The translations under genes and the position numbers were made by a program. Source: an uncultured Ruminococcus sp. (GTDB lineage Bacteria; Bacillota; Clostridia; Oscillospirales; Ruminococcaceae). From it: a DNA stretch of 5,494 bases. The first letter of the stretch is position 1. Every line of letters begins with the position of its first letter. Shown here piece by piece: positions 1 through 5,494 of the stretch. Location: the NCBI GenBank assembly GCA_937901485.1, contig CALGTT010000056.1, forward strand, positions 1-5,494. The letters are read 5' to 3'. Under the pieces are notes generated by a model, which did not search any database, was not told the origin of the DNA, and saw only the letters and a program-made list of their open reading frames with translations.

Positions 1-2496
1 CCCATTTACCGCACGGACGCACTCGTTGATTATGCCGGCGATCAGGTGCTTGCCGCAAGACTTGCAAGCCTGCCGGAAAACGGACTGAACCGCGTGACGC
101 TCCTTGCAGGAGAATTCCCGAAAAACAGCGATGAATGCGTGGTCGCACAGCTCAAAAACGTCACCGCTGTTCCGCAGATCGGCAACTATCTGACCATCAA
201 CGAGGAAACGGACACGGAAGGCATTCTGCACCACCGCCGGCTCAAGGTCACTGGCATTGTGGACAGTGCCTATTATTTTTCCGTGGAGCGCGAACGGACA
301 ACGGTCGGTGAGGGCAAGATCAATATGGTGCTCTACCTGCCGGAATCCGCGTTTGCGATGGACTGCTGGACACAGCTTCTCGTTGCCGCAGAGGGTGTGC
401 AGGAGATGAACGCCTTCGGGGATGCCTATGATGCGAAAATCGACGGATTGCAGGCAGAAATTGAGGGTATCGCTAAGGAACGCTGCGCCGTCCGCCGCGA
501 GGAGCTGACGGCAGAGCCGCGGCAGGAAATCGCGGATGGCTGGGCAGAATACGAACAGCAGAAAGCCAATGCCGAACAACAGCTTGCCGATGCCAAGGCG
601 GAACTGGATGACGGCTATGCACAGCTTGACGCGCAGGCGGCACAGATGCGTGCGGCAGGCTATCCGGAGGATGCGATCACGCAGACCCTTGCGGATGCAC
701 GGGCAGAATTGGATGCCGGACTTGCGGAATATGAGGAGAACCGCGCCAAGGCGGAACAGGAGCTTGCCGATGCCGAACAACAGCTTCGTGATGCGGAACG
801 CAGGCTCGCGGAGGTACCGGAGGGTGAATGGTATGTCATGACGCGGCAGGACAATCTATCATTTGCAAGCTTTGAGGGAAATGCCCAGAAAATCGCCGCA
901 ATCGCAGTGGTTTTCCCCGTCTTCTTCTTCATGGTGGCAGTGCTTGTGGCACTGACGACCATGACGCGCATGGTCGAAGAACAGCGCGTGCAGATCGGCA
1001 CGTTCAAGGCTCTGGGCTACAGCAATACGGCGATCATGCGCAAATATGTCCTTTATGCCGGCAGTGCCACGCTCCTCGGCAGTGCTGCCGGACTTTCGGT
1101 GGGAATGCAGCTGTTCCCCACCATCCTCTGGAACGCCTACGGGATCATGTACAACCTGCCGCCCCTGCAAACACCGTTCCGTCTGCAATACGCGCTGATC
1201 GCATTTCTCGGTGCGCTTCTGTGCACGATGCTTGCCACGGTCAGTGCATGTCGGGCATCACTGAAGGAATGTGCGGCACAGCTGATGCTCCCGAAAGCTC
1301 CCAAAGCCGGAAAGCGCGTTCTGCTCGAACACATCACGCCCATCTGGAAGCGGATGTGCTTCACGCATAAGGTCACAGTCCGCAATCTGATGCGCTATAA
1401 GAAGCGGTTTTTCATGACGGTCGTGGGCATTGCCGGCTGTACGGCACTGCTCCTGACGGGCTTCGGACTTTCGGATTCCATCAATGACATCATGGACAGA
1501 CAGTACACACAGCTGAATCACTACCATGCCGTGGTGATGCTGCGCGATGCGGATGCGGCGGACAGCCCCGAAATTCTGGACACCTACGAACGCTGGGTAA
1601 AACCCGATACCGTGCTGCCGGTGCATCAGGAAACCTGCACGATCGCGGCAAACGACAAGTCGCAGGAGGCATATCTCTTTGTACCGGAGGATCTGGAGGC
1701 GTTCCCGAAGCTTCTGACGATGCGGAACCGGAAATCCGGTGAGCATCTGGAGCTGACGGAGGATGCCGTGCTCCTGACGGAAAAGGCGGCGGAAACCATG
1801 CGGCTTTCCGTTGGTGACACGCTGGAGCTGAAGCGCGATGACAACAGCCATGTATCGGTGACGATCGGGGGCATTGCGGAGAATTATGTGAACGCCTATG
1901 TTTACATGCATCCGGCACTCTATGAGAAATTATACGCAAAATCGCCGGATTTCACTGTCCTGCTGGCGGATCTCTCCTCAACGGACAGTGCCCTGCACGA
2001 GAATTTCGCGGAAGGACTGCTCAAACGTGACAGCGTGGCAATGGTGACAATGGTCGATGACATGCGCGAATCGTTCCGCAACATGGTCACGAGCATCGAC
2101 TATATCATCGTGGTGCTCATCCTCTGTGCGGGACTGCTGGCGTTCGTGGTGCTGTACAACCTCATGAACATCAACATCACCGAGCGTGAACGCGAGCTGG
2201 CGACCATTAAGGTGCTGGGCTTCTACGAGGGCGAGGTGGGCGCGTATGTGTTCCGCGAAACGCTCATCCTCTCGGCGTTCGGCGCGGCGGCAGGTCTGGT
2301 GCTCGGCATCTTCCTGCACGGCTTCGTGGTACGCACGGCGGAGGTGGATATGGCAATGTTCGGGCGTGAGATCGCACCGTCCAGCTTTGTCTATGCGGCA
2401 GTGCTGACGATGGTCTTTTCCCTGATCGTGTGCCTGTGCATGTTCCCGAAACTGCGCAGAATCAACATGGTCGAGTCCCTCAAAAGTGTGGATTGA
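1..2496 (+). CDS. ABC transporter permease, two FtsX domains with coiled-coil insert (5' partial)
   Basis: This is the C-terminal 831 residues of a large FtsX/MacB-type ABC permease. The frame is open from base 1, so the true start, first membrane helix and probably an ABC ATPase partner lie upstream; GTG at 46 is internal. Numbering visible residues, 1-165 are an extracytoplasmic domain and about 171-271 a charged Ala/Glu/Gln-rich coiled coil. Membrane segments follow near 298-319, 349-375 and 396-417 (first FtsX domain), then 470-490, a second extracytoplasmic domain at about 495-695, and segments near 701-720, 754-777 and 796-816 (second FtsX domain). Both FtsX domains carry the typical cytoplasmic signature after the first helix (EEQRVQIGTFKALGY; ERERELATIKVLGF), and the end VESLKSVD is typical of the family. 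Such permeases usually couple ATP hydrolysis to extracytoplasmic movement, moving lipids, lipoproteins or peptides, rather than channelling small ions. The substrate cannot be told from sequence. Family call is secure, role open. Confidence 0.93.
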   Translation, partial: PIYRTDALVDYAGDQVLAARLASLPENGLNRVTLLAGEFPKNSDECVVAQLKNVTAVPQIGNYLTINEETDTEGILHHRRLKVTGIVDSAYYFSVERERTTVGEGKINMVLYLPESAFAMDCWTQLLVAAEGVQEMNAFGDAYDAKIDGLQAEIEGIAKERCAVRREELTAEPRQEIADGWAEYEQQKANAEQQLADAKAELDDGYAQLDAQAAQMRAAGYPEDAITQTLADARAELDAGLAEYEENRAKAEQELADAEQQLRDAERRLAEVPEGEWYVMTRQDNLSFASFEGNAQKIAAIAVVFPVFFFMVAVLVALTTMTRMVEEQRVQIGTFKALGYSNTAIMRKYVLYAGSATLLGSAAGLSVGMQLFPTILWNAYGIMYNLPPLQTPFRLQYALIAFLGALLCTMLATVSACRASLKECAAQLMLPKAPKAGKRVLLEHITPIWKRMCFTHKVTVRNLMRYKKRFFMTVVGIAGCTALLLTGFGLSDSINDIMDRQYTQLNHYHAVVMLRDADAADSPEILDTYERWVKPDTVLPVHQETCTIAANDKSQEAYLFVPEDLEAFPKLLTMRNRKSGEHLELTEDAVLLTEKAAETMRLSVGDTLELKRDDNSHVSVTIGGIAENYVNAYVYMHPALYEKLYAKSPDFTVLLADLSSTDSALHENFAEGLLKRDSVAMVTMVDDMRESFRNMVTSIDYIIVVLILCAGLLAFVVLYNLMNINITERERELATIKVLGFYEGEVGAYVFRETLILSAFGAAAGLVLGIFLHGFVVRTAEVDMAMFGREIAPSSFVYAAVLTMVFSLIVCLCMFPKLRRINMVESLKSVD
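511..813 (+). other. Coiled-coil hairpin region within the permease
   Basis: Residues 171-271 of the visible permease are almost entirely Ala, Glu, Gln, Asp, Leu, Arg and Lys with heptad-like spacing. The motif LADAxAELDxG occurs at residues 195 and 230, and LADAEQQLRDA follows at 255. A block at 181-205 is echoed 60 residues later at 241-265 (14 of 25 positions identical by eye), and the DNA also matches closely at 571-595 and 751-775. A Gly-Tyr-Pro break at 220-222 (bases 658-666) would end one helix and allow a turn, so two antiparallel helices projecting outside the membrane are plausible. The helical content is seen in the sequence; the hairpin fold is inferred. Confidence 0.75.
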
Positions 2497-2525
2497 CAGC
2501 GAAGTGCCGAAATTACAAAATCTGC

Positions 2526-2554
2526 TTGACATTTCCGTTTTCATATGGTAAAAT
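2526..2554 (+). promoter_or_regulatory. Extended -10 housekeeping sigma promoter for the ATPase
   Basis: A perfect -35 TTGACA (2526-2531) is followed by a 17-base spacer and TAAAAT (2549-2554), one mismatch from the consensus TATAAT. TG at 2546-2547 adds the extended -10 element. Transcription should begin at about 2561-2562, exactly where the riboswitch closing helix starts. It lies 29 bases past the permease stop, so the ATPase has its own promoter. Confidence 0.88.
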
Positions 2555-2561
2555 GCTATTC

Positions 2562-2654
2562 AAAAGGGAGTAGCTTGCGTTTCCGGAAAACGTAGCATCT
2601 TGCGACATACCCGACGTAATTCGTCCGCATGATGTTTTAAAAAGCAAGACTTTT
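2562..2654 (+). promoter_or_regulatory. yybP-ykoY family manganese riboswitch aptamer
   Basis: The conserved landmarks of this class are present in order: AAAAGGGAGTAGC at 2562-2574, GCGACATACCC at 2602-2612, and GCAAGACTTTT at 2644-2654. A consistent fold can be drawn by hand. P1 pairs 2562-2566 with 2650-2654, and P2 pairs GCTT 2573-2576 with AAGC 2642-2645. One arm pairs 2578-2582 with 2588-2592. A second arm pairs 2594-2599 with 2631-2636 and 2601-2604 with 2626-2629. An upper stem pairs 2613-2616 with 2622-2625 around loop TAATT. The conserved ACATAC lies on one side of an internal loop in that second arm, as in the class. Known members bind Mn2+ and usually turn on efflux proteins, including P-type ATPases. 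Mn2+ sensing here is inferred from class membership; the sequence and fold match is direct. Confidence 0.92.
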
Positions 2655-2690
2655 ACTGTGAGAAATCATGGTGAAGGTCTTGCTTTTTTT
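2641..2690 (+). terminator. Riboswitch expression-platform intrinsic terminator
   Basis: Bases 2641-2656 pair with 2671-2686 over 16 positions (two G-U pairs). The helix can continue through 2657-2661 with 2666-2670, closing on a GAAA tetraloop at 2662-2665. Seven T residues (2684-2690) follow. The 5' strand contains GCAAGAC and CTTTT, which the aptamer needs for P2, the conserved core and P1, so aptamer and terminator are mutually exclusive. Ligand-bound RNA should read through and free RNA should terminate, giving Mn2+-induced expression. It would also catch read-through from the upstream permease gene. Confidence 0.92.
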
Positions 2691-2730
2691 GCATGTTCCG
2701 GAGGAAAAACGACCATACTCCATGAAAAAT

Positions 2731-2737
2731 GAGGAGG
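2731..2737 (+). promoter_or_regulatory. Ribosome binding site of the ATPase
   Basis: GAGGAGG stands 7 bases before the ATG at 2745, an ideal spacing in Gram-positive bacteria, and fixes the start codon. A second purine-rich run, GGAGGA at 2700-2705, just after the terminator, has no start codon at usable spacing. Confidence 0.9.
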
Positions 2738-2744
2738 AACACCA

Positions 2745-5354
2745 ATGGAAACAAGCAAACCGATCCACAGTCAGTCAAAGGAAGAAGTACTATCCGCACT
2801 CGGCGCGGATGCAGGCGGTCTGACCGCTGCGCAGGCGGCAAAGATGCAGGAGAAGCACGGCAGGAATGAACTGGAGGACACTGCAAAAAAAAGCGTAATG
2901 CAGGTGTTTTTTGAGCAGTACAAGGATTTTCTGGTCATCATTCTCATTGCCGCCGCAGTGATCTCCGGCGTACTGGGTGACTGGGAATCCGCCATCATCA
3001 TTCTTGTGGTCATCACCATCAATGCCATCCTCGGCACGGTGCAGCACTGCAAGGCACAGCAGTCCCTCGATGGTCTGAAAGCCATGTCCGCACCGTCGGC
3101 AAAGGTGCTCCGTGACGGCGAGATCGCAGTGATCGCCGGAAAGGATGTCACGGTCGGTGACGTGCTCATCCTTGACGCAGGCGACTTCATCTGCGCGGAT
3201 GGACGTATCCTCGAATGCGCAAGCCTCAAGGTCGCAGAATCCGCGCTGACGGGTGAAAGTGAACCTGTGGAAAAGGAAGATACTGTCCTGAAAGAGGACG
3301 CACCGCTCGGCGACCGCAAAAACATGGTCTATTCCGGCAGCTTTGTCACCTACGGCAGAGCAAGGGTGCTGGTAACGGGCATCGGAATGCAGACGGAGAT
3401 CGGCAAGATCGCGACGCTTCTGAAGTCCACCGAGGAGAAGAAAACACCGCTTCAGGTCAGCCTTGACAGCTTCGGCAAGAAGCTTTCCATCGGTATTCTG
3501 GCTGTCTGTGCACTGGTATTCGCGCTGAGTCTGTTTCGCGGCAATCCGCCCGTGGATGCGTTTGTATTTGCTGTCGCGCTCGCAGTTGCGGCGATTCCGG
3601 AGGCCCTCAGCTCCATCGTGACCATCGTGCTGGCGATGGGTACGCAGAAGCTTGCAAAGGAAAACGCCATCATCCGGAAACTGCAGGCGGTCGAAGGTCT
3701 GGGCAGTGTGTCCATCATCTGCTCCGACAAGACCGGTACACTGACACAGAACAAGATGACCATCCGCAAGATCTTCTTTGACAACCGGCTCATTGACGAG
3801 AATGACGCACTCACCGAGCGTCAGAAGCAGCTCGTCATTGACGGTCTGCTGTGCAATGACGCGACAGTCAGGGACGGCGAGGAGATCGGTGATCCGACCG
3901 AGGTCGCACTGGTCAACTATGCCGAAAAGCACGGCATCACGTCCCTTGAATACCGCGGAAAATTCGAGCGTCTGGGTGAACTGCCGTTTGACTCCGACAG
4001 AAAGCTCATGTCCACGATCCACAAGATCGGCAGCAATTACAAGATGCTCACCAAGGGTGCGGTGGATGTACTGATCCCGCGCATTCTGGAGATGAAAACT
4101 GCGGATGGCAAGCGCGCGTTTACTGCGGAGGATGCGGAGATCCTGCGTTCGACCAATTTACAGCTCTCCGAGCAGGGACTGCGTGTGCTGGCTCTCTGTG
4201 AGCGCGATGTCCCTTCCCCCGATGTTTCCCTTTCCGATGAAAACGGCTATATCCTGCTGGGACTGTTTGCAATGCAGGATCCGCCCCGTGTAGAATCCGC
4301 GGATGCGGTGGCAAAATGCAAGTCCGCCGGCATCCGTCCGATCATGATCACGGGCGACCACCTGATCACTGCTTCTGCCATTGCAAAGCAGATCGGCATT
4401 CTCGATGAGGAGCACATTGCCGTAGAGGGTGCGGCGATCGAGAACCTTTCCGATGAGGAATTGCAGGATTTCGTGGAAAAGGTATCCGTATACGCAAGAG
4501 TATCCCCCGAACACAAGATCCGCATCGTCAATGCATGGCAGGCGCGGGGCAATATCGTTTCTATGACCGGCGACGGCGTGAACGATGCGCCGGCTCTGAA
4601 GCAGGCGGACGTTGGTGTGGCAATGGGCATCACCGGCAGTGAGGTCGCAAAGGACAGCGCGTCCATGGTGCTGACGGATGATAATTTCGCAACCATCGTC
4701 AAGGCGATCGAAAACGGCAGAAACCTGTATGACAACATCAAGCGTTCCATCCTGTTCCTGCTCTCCGGCAATACCGCCGGCATTCTGGCGGTGCTGTACT
4801 GCTCCATCCTTGCACTCCCCGTGCCGTTCAAGGCAGTGCACCTGCTGTTCATCAACCTCCTGACGGACTCCCTGCCGGCAATCGCACTGGGCATGGAGCC
4901 GCACACACCCGATGTGATGAAGCGCAAGCCCCGTCCGAAGAATGAATCCATTCTCACAAAGTCCGTACTCCTCCAGATCGTGACCGGCGGTATCGTGATC
5001 GCGGTGTACACAATGATCGGCTACTACATCGGCTTGCAGATCAGTCACGAAGCCGCAAGCACCATGGCATTTGCCGTGCTGTGCCTCTCGCGCCTCGTGC
5101 ACAGCTACAACTGCAAGGCGGACGGCGCGATCCTCTTCACCAAGCGCATGTTCAACAACAAGTCCATTCAGGGCGCGTTCCTCATCGGCTTCCTCCTCCT
5201 GAGTGCCGTGCTCTGGCTGCCCTTCCTGCATGGCATTTTCAGCGTGGCTGCGCTCGATGTGACGCATATTCTGATCGTTTACGGTCTTTCCCTCCTCGTG
5301 CTCCCGACCATCCAGCTCATCAAGTGGATCGGCGGAATGCTGCAAAAGCACTGA
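2745..5354 (+). CDS. P2-type cation-transporting ATPase, likely Mn2+/Ca2+ efflux pump
   Basis: Complete 869-residue P-type ATPase that moves divalent cations out of the cytoplasm at the expense of ATP. An N-terminal cation-ATPase domain (about 5-60) precedes M1-M2 (62-100). The actuator domain has TGES at 169-172. M3 and M4 (247-299) hold the ion-binding motif VAAIPEAL (281-288). The phosphorylated aspartate is D328 in DKTGTLT. The nucleotide-binding domain shows F415 and K437-G-A, and the hinge region has DPPR (512), TGD (536) and GDGVND (609-614). M5-M10 run from about 668 to 863. By hand alignment to SERCA, site II is intact (E286, N704, D708), but site I lacks its acids (G679 for E771, R783 for E908), so one ion per cycle is expected. 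These motifs place it among Ca2+ pumps of the SERCA/PMR1/LMCA1 type. The manganese riboswitch leader argues that Mn2+ is a physiological substrate. It is monocistronic, with its own promoter and terminator. The fold is certain; ion choice is inferred. Confidence 0.96.
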   Translation: METSKPIHSQSKEEVLSALGADAGGLTAAQAAKMQEKHGRNELEDTAKKSVMQVFFEQYKDFLVIILIAAAVISGVLGDWESAIIILVVITINAILGTVQHCKAQQSLDGLKAMSAPSAKVLRDGEIAVIAGKDVTVGDVLILDAGDFICADGRILECASLKVAESALTGESEPVEKEDTVLKEDAPLGDRKNMVYSGSFVTYGRARVLVTGIGMQTEIGKIATLLKSTEEKKTPLQVSLDSFGKKLSIGILAVCALVFALSLFRGNPPVDAFVFAVALAVAAIPEALSSIVTIVLAMGTQKLAKENAIIRKLQAVEGLGSVSIICSDKTGTLTQNKMTIRKIFFDNRLIDENDALTERQKQLVIDGLLCNDATVRDGEEIGDPTEVALVNYAEKHGITSLEYRGKFERLGELPFDSDRKLMSTIHKIGSNYKMLTKGAVDVLIPRILEMKTADGKRAFTAEDAEILRSTNLQLSEQGLRVLALCERDVPSPDVSLSDENGYILLGLFAMQDPPRVESADAVAKCKSAGIRPIMITGDHLITASAIAKQIGILDEEHIAVEGAAIENLSDEELQDFVEKVSVYARVSPEHKIRIVNAWQARGNIVSMTGDGVNDAPALKQADVGVAMGITGSEVAKDSASMVLTDDNFATIVKAIENGRNLYDNIKRSILFLLSGNTAGILAVLYCSILALPVPFKAVHLLFINLLTDSLPAIALGMEPHTPDVMKRKPRPKNESILTKSVLLQIVTGGIVIAVYTMIGYYIGLQISHEAASTMAFAVLCLSRLVHSYNCKADGAILFTKRMFNNKSIQGAFLIGFLLLSAVLWLPFLHGIFSVAALDVTHILIVYGLSLLVLPTIQLIKWIGGMLQKH

Positions 5355-5361
5355 CTTTCTT

Positions 5362-5393
5362 ACCCCTGAGATCTTCGGATCTTGGGGGTTTTT
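5362..5393 (+). terminator. Intrinsic terminator of the ATPase gene
   Basis: A 12-base-pair stem (5362-5373 with 5378-5389, two G-U pairs) is capped by a very stable C(TTCG)G tetraloop and followed by five T residues (5389-5393). It begins 8 bases after the stop codon. The opposite strand has no T-run after the stem, so it should work only in the + direction. Confidence 0.9.
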
Positions 5394-5395
5394 CA

Positions 5396-5410
5396 GCAAA
5401 TCGAATTTGC
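5396..5410. repeat. Short perfect inverted repeat downstream of the terminator
   Basis: GCAAAT (5396-5401) and ATTTGC (5405-5410) form a perfect 6-base inverted repeat around CGA, three bases after the ATPase terminator. It could be a weak backup hairpin (ATCATTTT follows) or chance. No function is assigned. Confidence 0.4.
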
Positions 5411-5447
5411 ATCATTTTAGTGCAACATTATTAATTCAGGCGGGACT

Positions 5448-5494
5448 CGGGGGCGCAGCCCCCGCTTATCCCTCCCCCGCTTTGCGGGGGAGGT
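5448..5494. repeat. GC-rich tandem hairpins, probable edge of an interspersed repeat
   Basis: Two strong hairpins lie side by side. The first is 5448-5454 with 5458-5464 (7 pairs, loop GCA). The second is 5471-5480 with 5484-5493 (10 perfect pairs, loop TTT). Neither is followed by a T-run before the window ends. They follow an AT-rich stretch (5399-5437), so composition changes abruptly. Similar C-rich and G-rich palindromes are scattered between genes in gut clostridia, so this is probably a REP-like or non-autonomous repeat cut by the window edge. The structure is seen; repeat status is inferred. Confidence 0.6.

Noticed and set aside
46..48. GTG as the start of the permease
   Set aside because: No ribosome binding site precedes it, the frame is open to base 1, and the family has an N-terminal membrane helix and domain that would be missing.
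1258..1911. Minus-strand open frame of 217 codons inside the permease
   Set aside because: Composition typical of an antisense shadow; the + strand frame encodes clear FtsX-type membrane segments across the same bases.
2722..2823. Possible 33-codon leader peptide starting at ATG 2722 and overlapping the ATPase start out of frame
   Set aside because: The nearest upstream GGAGGA (2700-2705) is about 16 bases away, too far for good initiation; the strong site at 2731-2737 serves ATG 2745, and the peptide has no recognisable features.
2790..4022. Long open frame of 410 codons on the minus strand inside the ATPase gene
   Set aside because: It lies wholly antisense to a gene with intact catalytic motifs, its His/Arg/Asp/Cys-rich translation resembles no family, and it reflects codon bias of the + strand.
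4158..5399. Long open frame of 413 codons on the minus strand over the ATPase 3' half and terminator
   Set aside because: Antisense shadow of conserved motifs; its start would lie within or beyond the ATPase terminator and no ribosome binding site or recognisable domain is seen.
5407..5435. Possible promoter (TTGCAT with an AT-rich -10) in the tail region
   Set aside because: The match is weak and arises from generally AT-rich sequence; no gene start is visible after it within the window.
5396..5494. CRISPR-like array from the closely spaced palindromes
   Set aside because: The hairpins differ in sequence and there are no identical direct repeats with regular spacers.

Overview
The window holds two membrane-transport genes on the + strand and the regulatory region between them. 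It looks like chromosomal DNA of a Gram-positive, clostridia-type bacterium. Ruminococcus or a related Oscillospirales genus is my best guess. I base that on strong AGGAGG-type ribosome binding, a transcription-terminating riboswitch, the large two-FtsX-domain permease with a coiled-coil insert, moderately high GC by eye, and GC-rich hairpin repeats after a gene. This assignment is inference, not a database result.

Layout. Positions 1-2496 are the 3' part of an ABC transporter permease (FtsX/MacB type); the reading frame is open at the left edge, so the gene begins outside the window. Positions 2497-2744 are a compact control region: a near-consensus extended -10 promoter (2526-2554), a yybP-ykoY family manganese riboswitch aptamer starting at the predicted +1 (2562-2654), an overlapping intrinsic terminator (2641-2690), then a strong ribosome binding site (2731-2737). 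Positions 2745-5354 encode a complete 869-residue P2-type cation ATPase, closed by a UUCG-tetraloop terminator (5362-5393). The last 100 bases hold no gene, only inverted repeats, including what looks like the edge of a GC-rich interspersed repeat (5448-5494).

How it works together. The ATPase would usually be named a calcium pump, but its leader matches the manganese-sensing riboswitch class. The 3' strand of the aptamer's closing helix is also the 5' strand of the terminator. High Mn2+ should therefore stabilise the aptamer, prevent termination and switch on the pump. The pump keeps the single transport site shared by Ca2+ and Ca2+/Mn2+ pumps (site II) and has lost the acidic residues of site I. 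The simplest reading is a Mn2+ (and possibly Ca2+) efflux pump protecting against manganese excess. The permease has its own function and is probably transcribed separately; its ATPase partner is not visible.
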